A stretch of 64,000 nucleotides of DNA from Syngnathus acus (GCF_901709675.1 NC_051101.1:12110501-12174500), one strand, 5' to 3'. Positions 11,502-24,138 are shown, numbered from the stretch's first letter. Numbers and translations are program-made. The notes: generated from the sequence alone by a model not told the origin.

Positions 11502-12199
11502 GACTCAATGGGGGAATAAAAATACCACTAATCCTGCAAAAAGTTTGACCTCATCTCAACTAGCAAAGTGTTAAGAGCTTTGAGGCAAAAATGAAACTCA
11601 AGTGTGAGTAAGACCTACAAGTTCTTCTTTTTGCTGCATTTTCTATTTGTCCGACGCGATGTGATTTGGTGTCGTGGTTTTGGTGGGGTGGGGTTATCTC
11701 CGACACGTGCTGGTCTTCTAATCAAATCGATTAAAAGGGATAAATACTATCACATTAACTAGACAACAAATAGATAATTCTGCTTCCATTACGTTTATAT
11801 TCTGTACAGTTCCAATCGAGTGATTAGAGATAAAGTTGGCTCGCATCCGTCAGCTGTTTATTTTGTCCACCAGATGTCGCTACATCGCAAAGATTTCATC
11901 GTCTAAACTCAAAATGACGTCATAGAGAGCCAAACATTTCCAAATAGTTTTATTAATGATGAAAATTAATTAAAGCTATAACAATCACGATTTCGTTTCG
12001 CAAGGATGGAATTTAACCCCCACGCCCAAATAAAAACAATGGAAAAATAATTCGTCGCTGACGTCAACGAGGAAGTGTGCATACGTCACATGACAAACAC
12101 CTGTACACGATTACAGGAATGAAATAAACAACGCTGGGTGTCCAATGCGAGAGTGGATATTGGAGAATTGAGTTAGTCTGAAATTGTTGAGTGGCAGAG
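11502..12199. promoter_or_regulatory. Shared divergent promoter region (lectin receptor / tspan13)
   Basis: The lectin receptor (-) and tspan13 (+) start codons face away from each other across 698 bp. The interval contains a perfect cAMP-response palindrome TGACGTCA at 12059-12066, about 140 bp upstream of the tspan13 ATG, and a second CRE-like TGACGTCA at 11923-11930 region (read as ATGACGTCAT). No obvious TATA box was seen. That the interval acts as a shared promoter is inference from spacing. Confidence 0.5.
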
Positions 12200-13792
12200 A
12201 TGGTTTGCGGAGGATTTGTTTGCACGAGAAATTCCCTTTGCGCACTCAATGTACTATACGTGGTAAGTACTGGGCTTCGTTTTTGTTTTGTTTTTATTGC
12301 GTAATGACTGCGATCGTCTTTGCACTAAACTCTTAAATGAGGGCTGTTCTTCCCAATTTATTGGAGTCTTCATTGACTAAGTTTACATTAAAAATTTGGA
12401 ATTGTACATTTGGTATCTTATTTCGTCGTTTTTTGTTTTGGGTGGAGGAATTCAAAATACGATTAACCTTTCCTCATTTAACTTATAATGGGGATTGTCT
12501 AACATTGTTGCACTGACCAAAACGAGGGGCTTTCAATCGTGTTGTATTTCTATATTTAAAAAGGTTCAAAACAAATGTCTGACAGTTTAAAATTTAATTC
12601 GACTATACATTTTTTATATGAACAGAGAGCATTTAAGATCTATGTTGGTGCTTTAACGGAACACAAATGATAAAGCAACACAAAGACAATCAAGCATGTA
12701 TATTTATCCTCTATGAAGAATGACTCAAATTAGTGCTGTACCGATGAGGTGCAAAGAGCTGTACTTTGCCACATTTTTTTTTTTTAATCTAAAAATGAAT
12801 TGTTTCGTTACCTCAGCTGGTGAGCCTGCTGCTAGTGGGCGTAGCAGCTTGGGGCAAATGGTTCGGCCTGGTGTCCAGCATCCAGGTGGTGGCGGGTGTG
12901 ATCTGCGTCGGCATCTTCCTGCTCCTGGTGGCCTTTGTGGGGCTGTGCGGCGCCTTGCGGCACCACCAGGTGCTGCTCTTCTTCGTATCCTTGTGCGTTT
13001 TCCAGCTGAGCTGACAAAAGTCCTCATATTCTGGATTTAAAAGGTATTTTGACAATGCAAGGAGCTGAAAATGCAAATGTTTCCGAATGTTTTTTTGAGG
13101 CCACTTTTGATATACTTCCATCAAGTCTATGGTGCTTCCTTAACATAACAGTACATGATCGTCCTATCCCTGGTGTTTGTGGTGCAGCTGTCTGTGTCAT
13201 GTGCTTGTCTGGCCCTCAACGTAAACCAACGGGTAAGGTTTTCGCTCCAGTAGCTCCACATTGTGACGGACTTGACTGACTTCCCGATACCCTGACAGAA
13301 TCATCTACTGGAGGTGGGCTGGAATAAGTCCGAGGCGACGCAGATGGATGTGGAGAAAACTCTTAACTGTTGCGGCTTCTACCACGTGGACTACGACAGA
13401 ACCTGCGCTGCGGTAAAAGAAAAAACGTAGCCAAACTTGACAATAGAGGCTCTCTTATAATGCTTTTTGTTTTTGTTTTCAAAGAGCTGTTTTAACCAGC
13501 AACCACCAGTGACGTGCGCTACATGCGCTGACATCATCGAGAAGTATGCCGGGGAAGTGCTGCGCTTTGTGGGTGGTATCGGACTATTCTTCAGCTTCAC
13601 AGAGGTCAATAGGAATGATGTTTAGCATTTTCTTTTAATCATAATGGATAAAACATCTTAACTTTTATTGTTGTTAAATTCTGAAACATACTTTACAATG
13701 TTGTCTTTCCACGACAGATGCTTGGCGTTTGGCTGGCCCGTCGCTACAGAAACATAAAAGACCCTCGATCAAATCCTGGAGCCTTTCTGTAG
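12200..13792 (+). CDS. tspan13: Tetraspanin-13
   Basis: Six coding exons: 12200-12262, 12817-12984, 13152-13232, 13299-13412, 13485-13604 and 13718-13792; 621 nt, 206 residues, close to the 204 of human TSPAN13. All introns fall between codons. It starts [17 protein letters not shown], as TSPAN13 and TSPAN31 do, and has four hydrophobic helices, [19 protein letters not shown] across the second and third helix, and a short large extracellular loop. That loop starts [17 protein letters not shown] and has [10 protein letters not shown], closer to TSPAN13 than TSPAN31. The end, [18 protein letters not shown] followed by [10 protein letters not shown], is the family tail. Tetraspanins organise membrane microdomains; TSPAN13 has been reported to modulate voltage-gated calcium channels. 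One N-glycosylation site, NKS, lies in the loop. Which teleost duplicate this is cannot be told from the window. Confidence 0.93.
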
Positions 13793-13808
13793 ATTTTTTC
13801 TTTTTTAG

Positions 13809-13814
13809 AATAAA
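13809..13814 (+). terminator. Proximal polyadenylation signal of tspan13
   Basis: AATAAA only 17 nt after the tspan13 stop codon. A second signal at 14226-14231 suggests alternative 3' ends. Confidence 0.4.
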
Positions 13815-14225
13815 CATATTGCACTGCTCCAATTATCAATTTACTTGCCTTTTGGATTTGAGATTTGCTGTATGGCTTTCCTGTTTACAGTGGTTAAAGA
13901 CTGCCACGTTTAAAGTAGCCATGCTAGCTGCTAGTTCCTTCTGTCTGAGCTCAGGACGCTAAAGGATCTTTGAGGTTATCTTAAGATGCTTGACTGTCAA
14001 TATGTCACAACACTGAATTCCCTTGGTATTATACGCCATGGAAGAAAACATTTATTACTATGCTAGCAGGGTAGCATGCTATACTGCGCTGTCACAACAC
14101 TAAGGCACATTTGATGACAACTTTCAATTTTTTTTAAATTGTTTGGTTTTCAATATTTCATGGGTTAGAGAGCATTCAAATATATTTACTTATTTCAACA
14201 TTGTCCTTCCAAAGGAGTGTTCAGC

Positions 14226-14231
14226 AATAAA
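14226..14231 (+). terminator. Distal polyadenylation signal of tspan13
   Basis: AATAAA about 430 nt after the stop, followed by a GT-rich stretch (CCTTGTGTGTTTATAT), typical of a cleavage site context. Confidence 0.55.
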
Positions 14232-14502
14232 GATTTATGTCGGTCCTTGTGTGTTTATATTTTTACATGCACATACAAACACTGTAGTGTTTTAAACGGC
14301 ATTGGATGTCACGCGGGAAGGGATTAAGTTCAATTTTAGATGTGAGTTTATATGAATTTCACCGTACCTTGACGATATTACGTGTGAACCAACGGCAATG
14401 TCACACTGAGTGCTGTGTCGACGTGTACGCATGGGCGTGAGTCATCTGTTGATCAAACCGGTCTTGGCGTCTGGTTGGTGAGAAAAGAGGATGAGCGCTC
14501 AC

Positions 14503-14565
14503 CTGACTCAACAGGATGATGAGCAGGAAGTTGAGCAGGTGGTTTAACCCGTTTTGTACTTTGAC
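14503..14565 (-). CDS. Orphan hydrophobic mini-exon, gene unknown
   Basis: A 63-nt, in-frame, phase 0-0 segment on the minus strand with a good acceptor (ACTTGCAG before GTC) and a good donor (CAG/GTGAGC). It encodes VKVQNGLNHLLNFLLIILLS followed by Q, an amphipathic start running into a short hydrophobic helix. If the donor is not used the frame stays open to a stop near 14405. It lies between tspan13 (+) and the end of bag6 (-); bag6 itself already ends at a conserved C-terminus. I do not recognise the protein and found no partner exon. Confidence 0.3.
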
Positions 14566-15369
14566 CTGCAAGTGTGAAAATCTGTTTAAATGTCAAACAT
14601 CTTTCCCTGGAGTATCGTTTGACTTAATTTTAAAGTATGTGATTTTGAAAAAATGACTCCGTTCTAAAGTAAATTATCTTCAACCCCCAAACTATCATTT
14701 TCAACGGTGCCTTGTTGATTACTACAGTAATAAAAAGCACCAATTTAAACCCACTAAAAATTATTCAACAAATGTTTGCCTTAAATCAATAGTGTGACAA
14801 TTTTTATCAAACCAAGGTTGTTTTATTAAGCATTACTGTACATTCATGTACGAAAAACAATGTTCATACCGTCCATGAAGGTTGACACAAAAGCACTGGA
14901 GTGCGCATAACTGGAATAGTGCAGCGCCTCCTGGTGGTCAAATGCATCACATTTGACACAAGCGATGTCTTTTTTTTTTTTGCCTTTGCTGTTAATAGTG
15001 GGATTTGGTTAAAATCAAGGTTTTACTGTACATTGGTGTAGGGAACAAGAGTCTTGAAAGATGGCTGAGAGGTTGACGGCTCAACTTAGGAAATGGTTCA
15101 AAAAAAGGAAAAGAACTGGAGCAGGAATGCACAAAAACAACTAGAAGCGCCTAAATCGGCCTCAGTCGAATCAAATCAGAACATTGAGAACAGTTGGGAG
15201 CAAACGACGCGCAAAACAATAATAAATAGGCACTATTAGCATTCTGTGATTACCACTGGGCTGAGTGAAAAGGAGAGGAGGAAAGGGAAGAAGGGAGCAA
15301 GGATGCAAGGAAGGAAGGGAGAGCATAAAGCATTGTGTGAGTGGGTCGGCGATGACGACGGCAAGGGTA
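14566..15369. other. Intergenic, probably bag6 3' UTR near the right end
   Basis: No further gene is visible. The 3' UTR of bag6 (minus strand) should occupy the right part. Purine-rich sequence at 15265-15330 explains an open frame there. Confidence 0.4.
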
Positions 15370-18300
15370 CTACGAGTCAGACAAGAAGGCTCTGTGCGCG
15401 TCAGGGAACTGCTGAGCGCTGAAGTCGGCGTCATCCCGCACTCGCTTTTTAATGTCTGCTTTCACCTGTGCGGCAATACAAAGACAAACAAGCCATAGAG
15501 GGATTTTAACAGGGGTCCACTGTAGTAGCCATTTCGATGTCAACTCGTGAATGAAAGAGTTTCAGCTAAATTGTCGTGTGCGGTGCGGCATTTACCTGCT
15601 CCGAGTACGCTTCACTCAGATCGGGTGAGTCCATCTCTTCCTGCAAACGCTCGCTGGACGTGATGGGCTTCACGCCGGCTGTCCTGGCCGCCTGGCTCAC
15701 AGCGTCCGACAGCGAAACCAAACTCCCGCTGCCCAGTCCCGTCTGAGAGAAAACAAATAAAACAAAAAAAATTGCAGTGAGGAAGGAGGTGAATTTACAG
15801 TGCGCAAATTTACTACAGATGTATCGTTGCTCACCTTCCGGCGTTTGGCCGGCATACCGTGCAGGTAGGCGTCGGACAGTGGAGGTTGGGCTTTCATCTT
15901 TCTCTGTGTCATCATGTCACAACGGATGATGGGCACCCACTCCTGCAAAAAATAAATAAAACCCGAATCATCACCTCGCAGGGGAATCAATACATTTGTT
16001 TAGATTGGGGCTTGTCAACAAACCATCCATTTTCTGAAGCTAACCTGAATGTTTAGTTGGACAAGCATGGCTTCGGTTAGACAGAGATATGGTTTGTAAA
16101 AAGACGCACCACCCCTCATTTCATATACAAAATCCTTCTTAACAATCAATTCAGGTTGCAATGAAAGAAAAAGCTCTCACAGGAGGAACGGTGGCAGCCC
16201 AGGCTTCCGACTCTCCGGCAGAGACCTCGCTGGTACCATCGGCCCCCGCCGCTGCCTTGTCACCGCCCAGCGGCGCAGCCCCGCCCGTGGTGCCCAGATC
16301 GGCGGGCGGCGCTCTGGTCTCCCGTGACGACGACACTAACATGGCCTCCTCTGCTGTGGTGGCGGCGGCCGGTGAGAGGGTCTCACTCATCTTCAGGGAG
16401 GAGGGGGAAAAAAAAAAAAAGGCAGAAAAAACCTCAAGCGTCTGTTTAAGTATCAGACCTAAGTCATGAATTAGAAAGGAGGAGAAAAAGACAGACGGTT
16501 TACCGTTGCACTTTGTGTCTGTTCTGGTTCCTGCGTGTCGGTCGCGGCGGACTGATCCCTCTGTGAAAAGAAAAATGTCATACATTATTTATGAGCATTT
16601 AAGATGGCCAACGTAACAGGATATAACAGACTTCCTCGACATACGGCATGTGACCTGCGGATGACTTAACTTCTTTTCTAGATATTTAAAATCCATTAAT
16701 TGGCTTCTTAATGAGTTGTACCAATCAGTCAAAGAGAGAGAATGAAAATGCGGCGCCCAAGGGTATACGTGAAATGAGCCTAGAGCTCACCGAAGCATTT
16801 ACCTGTGTGTGAACGATGTAATTCTGGATCTGCTCCGTGGTGACGGGAAGGTGCTCCAGAATGTACTGCAGCCTCATGGTCATCATGCTGGTCATCCAGT
16901 TGAGCAGGCTCGGGCTGACGTCGCTTGACATTCTCCGCTGGAAGTACACACAAAGTGAAAAGGCAAGTTACGCATCACTAAGTTAGTTCGAAAATGAAAG
17001 ATAGGGCAAAAGTGCAAGTGGAAGAAATGACAATTGTCCACGTACGATGCGGTGGTTGATGACGGCGGTCAGAGCGCGTTGGTCTCCTCTCAGGCAGTGC
17101 AGGTTGAGTGCAAGGCACTCAAACAGAGCCTGGTTGCACAGCTGAAGCAGACGAAGCCCGAAAGAATCATCTGTGATAGAATCATACAAATATAGTCAAA
17201 TGCTACTACAGACGCGAGTGGCTGAGCACAACATTCACACACCTGTACAGCGAAGAATGTGTGTGGCGATGTGTGTCAGCTGCTGTCTAAAGAAGGACAT
17301 GTTGGTCTGGGTGACATTGACGCCTTCCAACACGGTGACTGAGGATTCCCTCTGTGTGTGAGCATTAGAAAAAAAAAACATGACCACAAGAAAGCATAGT
17401 AAGGACAGCTTAGTGCAAAAAAAACAAAAACTATACTTACAAAGCTCTCAGTAATGTCTTCCTCCAGTTCTTGCACAATGGCGTCAGCAGCGGCCTGTAA
17501 AAATAAAAAATAAAAATAAAAAGATTACTGTTGATTATGTCTTATTTTGTTGGAATTCAATTCGAATATATGGGAATTTAACGCAAATGGAATTTGAGCG
17601 GTACTGACGGCGATGTTTGCATCAGTGGGCTCTTGGTTGTTGAGGAAGTTCTGGCGGAAGAACTGAGCCAGCTGGGTTTGGATGCGGCCCAGCGGCTGGT
17701 GATGGCCATGCAGCAGCATGACCAGGTCCGACATGGTGAACGTCTGGCAAACCAACATCAGCAGCTCGCCGAAGAAACCTGACCGCAAAAGACACAGAAT
17801 GAGGGAACCGTGATATTGCGCTTTGTCAATGACACGAGGGTGAAAAAGATTCATTTTAAATATTCAAATGAAAAATGGTGTCACCAACCAGATGGTTCCT
17901 CTGGGCTGATGAAGATGTTGGTGCTCTGCGAGAGCCTCTGCATGAATTGAGCGATGCTCTCCGTGTCATTCTGCCCCTGGCCGAGTGAGCCCATCATGCT
18001 GGTCAGGACACCGCGGACGATGCCGATAAACGGTTCCGGGTTGAGGGGGTCAGGCGCCGCTGCCGAGTTGGCCGTTGGATTGGAGCCTGTGTTGGCAGCG
18101 CCGTTGCCGCTGGTCGGGGGTGGAGGAGGTGGCGGTGGCTGGGAGAAGATGGGCTGCATGGGGTGGAAAAGAGATTGGAAATGGACACCCGAAGGAGGCT
18201 CAAGTCAGTCTCATGTGGCAAAAATACTGAGACTTGCAGATGAGTACAGATACAGACCTACAAACAACATGGTAAAACATTCAAGAAGAAAAGCACACAA

Positions 18301-21300
18301 ACCTGCTGCATCAAGTCAGCCACCCCCCTCATGAGGTGGGGAATGCTGGAGGTGGTGACCGTGACGGAGGGTGCCCCCACTTGACCGGTTGCACCGAAAA
18401 GCGAGCCAAGCATTTGACCGAGGTCCGGTTGCATCTCAGGCCGCTGCTGGGCCTGATCGCCACCGTTGCCCTCTGACTGATTTGGCGGGCTGGCAGTGTT
18501 GCCGTCGCCGTTGGAGACGGACGAAGAGGAGGAGGTGGAGGACGTTTGGGAGGATGTGGAGGAGGATGTTGACGTGGTGGAAGAGGAGGTGTGAGCCATT
18601 TGACTCGCTGTGAAAATAAGAAAACAAAAATGTCTGACATTCAAGGGAAGAAACACTTCTGCTGTGTGCAGTTTGGCCCGTTTGGTGTTTTAGCAAAACC
18701 AGCACCATGAAATGGGTTCATTTTGACAAAACCAAAAGTGTGCTGTAATTCTTCAAGAGATGTCAGAGAACTGTTCCAGGTTTGTAAAAACAAATAAAAC
18801 AATCATTTGATGTTTCCATGAATGAATGCAATGCATAAACTTGCCCATTTGTCCCGGCATCAGAAGTTCACCAAGCACTGCACTGATCATCTGGTTGACA
18901 GCGGTAGCGTTGAAAGCCTGGAAACAAGCCAATCAATTATAAGAGCAAATATGAGTGAAACTGGCAAACACAACTAGAGCCTATAATGTTTCCTACCAGC
19001 CCTGGCTGCTGGCCCGGCAAGGCCGCCCTAACGTTTATGGTAGTCCCTCGGGTGCCGAACGCCGGCAGAGGGATATTGGGAGCAAAGGAGGGTCGGGTGA
19101 AGACCACTCGAGCCTGGGGTTGGGGGCCGGCGTGAGGGGGAGGCGGCGGCGCAGTGGGCGTAGTAGTCGGGGTGTTGGGACCCGTGGTTGTGGCTGAGGA
19201 GTTGGCCGTTGAGCTGTAGCCGGGAGGGGTGGGCTGCGGCGGGACTGGCTGGCCAGTGGCGGCAGCGGTGGCGGCGCTGGTCGCAACCGCCGTGGCGTAC
19301 TGCGTAATCTGTTGCATGAGATTACGCATGAAGTCTGGAGGAAGACCAGCTAAAGGAAATCGAAAAGAGTATTAGCCAGTGTGAAAAGGGTACCTGAACT
19401 GGGGAAATGTGTTTTTTTACCTGGCTGTCCTGGCATCTGATGACCAGCAGTCTGATTTGGGCCGGTGCCTACACACACAACATGCACAAATATCACAAAA
19501 TAGACCCATTTTTTCACAAGAAGAACACTGGTATGACCACTATGTTGATCCTGGGGGGGGAAGTCACATTTAACCAATAAAATCCCGCATTGGCAGCCAT
19601 GCCGTGTCAGAAACATTCCATCAGTGACAGGCACGGGACAACACACCGTCCGTGTTCATCTGCATCATGACCACCGGGCCTGCCTGGTGGCTGATCCTGA
19701 TGACGCGGGGGCCAGGCTGGCCCTGTCCCTGTCCGGCCTGCTGATTGGACGGGGAAGTCTGTGGGGTAGAGGTCTGTCCCTGACCTGCCTGCTCCGACTG
19801 GCTGGCCGGCGGGGCGGTAGGAGCTTGTCCCTCGGTGCCGTTGGCTGCGGCGGCCATGGTGGCGCCCAGGTTCATCTGTGAGAGGGAGATGTGTTCAGTT
19901 TAAAAACGATGCCAAACACACAATCAATGATGCGACACCTAATTGTGCCCCTTAAAGGGAAAATCTCACTGACTGCAGTTTCAATTTTCCACCAAGAGAG
20001 GGTGCTCATAGTCTGTAAATAGGTTGAGTACAACATTGCCCGCAACTGGACCAAAAATGTGTCAAACATATATTTTTGATTTGGGAGAACCCCCCAGCCC
20101 GATGGTATGTAGTACAGATGCCTAAGAAAGTATTGGAAAAAATAAATAAAAAGCTACCTAAAAATCTTAAAGTATTTGGTTACATGCCTTCAGTGTCTAC
20201 TTTCAAACTTACTTGCACGGGAATGTGGTGGTGCACGGCGCCGGGCATCGTAACAGGAACCGTGTAGTGGGAGATGGGTCGCACCACGTGAAGGTGGCGT
20301 GGCACGGGGCTGAGGAGATTCAGCCGCAGGTCACTCAGGGCCACCAGGGCATTGCCCAAGAGACGAAGACACTCCCATGTGAGGACCAGCGTCTGCTGGT
20401 TGTCCTCTCTTTCCTGCGAGCATGAAAAAAAGACTGAGTTTGGATAAAAACTGACATCATGAGCCGAATCATTTTCACATATGTTCTATATGACAAGAAA
20501 GAAGCTTTTAAGTCCTACTGTGTTGTTGTTGTATTCTGCAGAGGTGGCCGTCTCCAAGATGGTGTGAGCTCTCTGGATGAAGGGCTGCAGCCTCTCCTCC
20601 ACCCGCCGCAGTTCCGACAACATCTCGGCCAGCTCGGTTGGGCTGGGGTGTCTAGTCGAAGAAAAACAATCATTACTTGTCATAAGACATAAGGAAGCGA
20701 CAACACGAGTGTGAGGGTGACTCACTGGGGTCCAGGTTGAGGCGTCGGTCCCTCAGATGGCACAGAGGAGGCGGAGGGTGGCTGTGTCACCGGTGGAGGG
20801 AAGAAGTCCATCGGCTGAGCAGAAGGAGTCGGGGTGGAGGTGGGGAAGGAAGACGAAGGAGGAGGCGGGGCAGCAGAGGATGGAGTCTCTCTTTGGGTAT
20901 GAGCGGACGGGTCAGCTGTCCGGCCCTGACACAAATGCAATTTACTCAATTCAAGGGAACTTGAATACCGTACTTGACAAACAGCCTGAATTAGACTCGG
21001 GGGGGGGGGGTGTCTCACCTCCATTCTTTCGATGAGGTCATTGATGTCCCTCAGCATGTTCTCAGCGAGCACCAACCTCAGCCGAGGTTCGCTCTGCACC
21101 GGCTGATCCATGTCAATGTGCACATTCACCGAGCCGTTGTTCTGAAAGGGAGAAGGCGGACGAAATGACTCCAGCGTCTAGATTACCTAACCGCCACAAA
21201 GCTTCTTGACCAATCGCTTGGATTACCCCAGTGCTAGTTGTCACTCTGGCGTTCCTCGCATTGTCCCCCATGCCGGACACCATCTGCTGAACTGACATCT

Positions 21301-21988
21301 AAACAAGGGAAGGAAAACAAAAATCAACGCTGGAAACTGGAAAGACAATAATTGTGAAAACTAAAAAGGTCCACGGGTCGTACTTGTATTTGTTGAGGGT
21401 CCATGACGTTGACGGGGAGGTTGAAGGTTCCCAGCATGACGTAACTGTTGGCGTTGCGGTCATGTGGAGGAGGAGCCTGAGGCCCATCCTGTGATGATGA
21501 TGAGCCGCCGACACCGCTCTCGGCTGAACTGCCACCAGACCCCGAGCCAGGTTGGGAAGGTGGAGGGGGAGCGCGCTCCACCAAGTGAATCACCTTGCCA
21601 GCCACATCTAAGACGCAGGAAATGTTGAAGAGGCAGAGTATCTGATAGTTGTCATCGAATAGCGTCGCATTTTATTTTGTGACACAATGTGTGGATTACT
21701 CACTGTAGTCTGCCAAGGTCCTTTCATCCTGCAAGACTCGACCTTGGTAGATGAGCCTCTGTTTGTCAATGGGAATCCCCACAGAAGACGCAATGTGCTC
21801 TTTAAACTCTTTTACAGTTAACTACAGGAAGTGGAGGGGGAAAATACCACAAATCAGACGCCTATACTGAAATTGAAAGCCCATTGTGGAGTTACTTTCT
21901 CATTTACCTGAGCACCAACAGTGTAGGTTCTGCTCTGAGAGTCTAATGTTTTGACTGTCACTTCTATGTCTGCACTTTGTTCCTCCAT
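15370..21988 (-). CDS. bag6: BAG6 (BAT3/Scythe) co-chaperone
   Basis: Twenty-four coding exons on the minus strand: 21908-21988, 21704-21821, 21384-21607, 21227-21298, 21019-21141, 20726-20925, 20519-20651, 20213-20413, 19647-19875, 19421-19468, 18997-19349, 18845-18917, 18303-18607, 17889-18153, 17609-17778, 17441-17494, 17243-17351, 17046-17170, 16803-16937, 16504-16560, 16181-16390, 15835-15942, 15596-15742 and 15370-15465; 3636 nt, 1211 residues (human 1132). An N-terminal ubiquitin-like domain (about residues 9-86) includes [15 protein letters not shown] and [14 protein letters not shown]. Long Pro/Gln/Ser/Thr-rich linkers follow, then the conserved core ([26 protein letters not shown]). 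The nuclear localisation motif MPAKRRK ends near residue 1131, followed by the BAG-like tail ending [17 protein letters not shown]6 holds tail-anchored and mislocalised hydrophobic proteins with UBL4A and GET4, in cytosol and nucleus. The intron between 18845 and 18607 appears to use a GC donor. Confidence 0.95.
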
Positions 21989-21999
21989 GGTGTTCCTGG

Positions 22000-22905
22000 A
22001 AAATACAAAAAGGTTACAAAAAAAAAAAAGCACGACAGACTACTATTCAATATTCACATTCATCTCATGGTTATTTAGGATGTAATGGCTGCCCAACAAA
22101 CTTTTGGTGTCACCTAAAGGTTCTACTATGCAGAAATATTAGCTAGAGGGCTGGATTGATAGAAATACAGATTAAAATTTAAAAAATGATCACAACAGCA
22201 ATATTGAGACATAATCTGGCAGATTTTTTCCCCCTAATAAATGTAATGATTGGCTTAAACACGTTGCTTCTCGAAAGGCTGCCACTTTCATCAGCGCCGT
22301 TGTTTTGACCTGTATGTACTAGATTGACGGTCAGGAATCATCTAGCTAGCAGAGTAGGAAACCCCCGACTGCAAACTGATATTACTCAAATATTGTTGGA
22401 AAAACACTCGTTCAATTGGGTATACTTGAACGAAAAAAAACACGAGTCGCCTCTTCCTCAGCGTACTAGCTGACGGGAGCTACCGACCGAAGTTAGCAAC
22501 GAAGCTAACAAGAGCCGAGCCCTGACCTAACGTTAAGCAACAACAAAGTATTTCTTATTTTCGTTATTTCAACTATTATCGCAATGGCTATCGCTTACAT
22601 AAAAAAATACCGTATTACCTTAATGGCGACTCTGGTCGTATCACTTATCTGCCGTACACTTCTGTTTCTTATCACCCAATTCCAAACGCTTTCCGGCTAG
22701 CGTCTCGAGCTAGCTAGCACTTATACCGGGGTAATGGAAGTGACGTAAAAATGAAGACAGAAACGTCCTCGCAGTAACGACTCACATTTCAATTAAATTT
22801 AAATAAATACATTATTGGTGGAGACGCTGGAAATGACAGAATGGAAATGTCACAGTTCCTCTATTTTAATTAATTTATATAATTAATTTTAACAAGAGGT
22901 CGAAA
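22000..22905. promoter_or_regulatory. bag6 5' UTR intron and divergent bag6/glrx3 promoter
   Basis: Read on the minus strand, TTTTCCAG lies just upstream of the bag6 ATG and a matching donor (AAG/GTAATACGG) lies near 22619, so bag6 has a non-coding first exon at about 22620-22720. The glrx3 frame starts at 22906 or 22957 on the plus strand, so the two genes diverge from a roughly 200-bp interval. It contains AAGTGACGTAAAAAT near 22738-22752, a CRE/ATF-like half palindrome. No clear TATA box is seen for bag6. Confidence 0.55.
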
Positions 22906-22956
22906 ATGATGTCACAGTTGCAGTTACAGAATACCGGAAGCGGTGCTAGCAGCAAC

Positions 22957-23928
22957 ATGGCGAACTTCGTGGAGGCGAAAACTCAAGCGGAGTTTGAGTC
23001 TATCCTGGTCAAAGATGGCTCTCGATTCGCGGTGGTTCACTTCCAAGCGTCATGGGCTCCCCAGTGCGGCCAGATGAACGAAGTGTTGACCGAGCTGGCC
23101 AAGCAATATACTAAAGCAGCATTCGTCAAGCTGGACGCTGAAGCGGTGCCTGAGGTGTCGGAGAAGTACGCCATCGCATCCGTCCCCACGTTTGTCCTCT
23201 TTAAGGGCGGCGTGCAAGTGGACCGGATGGACGGGGCCCACGCTCCGGAGCTCACAAAGAAGGTCCAGCGCCTGGTAGCGAGCGGGGACTCGGAGCCCGA
23301 ACGAGGCCCGGCTGACCTAAACGAGCGGTTGAAGAAGCTGATCAACGCGGCGCCTTGCATGCTGTTCATCAAGGGCACCGCCCAGGAGCCCCGTTGCGGC
23401 TTCAGCCGGCAGATGGTGGCCCTCCTCAACGAGAGAAACATCAAGTTCAGCACCTTCGACATCCTCTCCGACGAAGAAGTGCGCCAGGGTCTGAAAACCT
23501 ACTCCAACTGGCCAACCTACCCGCAGTTGTATGTCAAAGGCGATCTGGTGGGCGGCCTGGACATCGCCAAGGAGCTGGCCGAGTCCGGCGAGCTGGAGAG
23601 CGTCTGCCCAAAGGCTGTCACCCTTGAGGATCGACTCAAGGAGGCCATCAACCGGAGCCCAGTGATGTTGTTCATGAAGGGCAGCAAGGAGGCGGCGCGT
23701 TGCGGCTTCAGCCGGCAGATCCTGGAGATCCTGAATGGCGCCGGAGTGGACTACAACACGTTCAACATCCTGGATGACGAAGAAGTCCGCCAGGGGCTCA
23801 AGACTTACTCCAACTGGCCCACCTTCCCACAGTTGTACGTGAAGGGCGACCTCATCGGAGGTCTGGACATTGTCAAGGAGCTTCAGGAGAGTGGCGAGCT
23901 GCTAACCGTTCTCAAGGGGGACTCTTAA
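22957..23928 (+). CDS. glrx3: Glutaredoxin 3 (PICOT), intronless
   Basis: A single uninterrupted frame of 323 residues from MANFVEAKT, the usual fish start, in a good context (AACATGG). An in-frame ATG at 22906 would add 17 residues (340 total). The domains are an N-terminal thioredoxin-like domain with WAPQC, then two monothiol glutaredoxin domains, each with the catalytic CGFS (TGC codons at 23395 and 23701) and the [10 protein letters not shown] signature. The second ends [20 protein letters not shown]3 homodimers and BOLA2 complexes carry bridged 2Fe-2S clusters and deliver cytosolic iron-sulfur clusters; all residues expected for that are present. Mammalian GLRX3 is split by many introns, so the absence of any intron suggests a functional retrocopy. 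No poly-A tail or target-site repeat is evident. Confidence 0.95.
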   Translation: MANFVEAKTQAEFESILVKDGSRFAVVHFQASWAPQCGQMNEVLTELAKQYTKAAFVKLDAEAVPEVSEKYAIASVPTFVLFKGGVQVDRMDGAHAPELTKKVQRLVASGDSEPERGPADLNERLKKLINAAPCMLFIKGTAQEPRCGFSRQMVALLNERNIKFSTFDILSDEEVRQGLKTYSNWPTYPQLYVKGDLVGGLDIAKELAESGELESVCPKAVTLEDRLKEAINRSPVMLFMKGSKEAARCGFSRQILEILNGAGVDYNTFNILDDEEVRQGLKTYSNWPTFPQLYVKGDLIGGLDIVKELQESGELLTVLKGDS

Positions 23929-24138
23929 GACACGGGTGTCAAACTCGAGGATCACATTCAGCCTGCTAGAACAAACCACAAACATCTTCCTCATGTTTGT
24001 TTGTAAAATCTGTACCAAAATTGCCAATTAATTATCTTCCGTTTAAAAAATGTTGAGATATTGCCATCTTAAAATTTATGAATTGACCACATGTAAAATT
24101 ATGAAATGTAAAAAAAAAGCATCACATAAGCAAGGCAC

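Noticed and set aside
12725-13124. Minus-strand frames across tspan13 exon 2
   Set aside because: Antisense shadows of the tetraspanin exon.
17954-19881. Several plus-strand frames over the bag6 region
   Set aside because: Shadows of GC-rich, Pro/Ser-rich bag6 exons.
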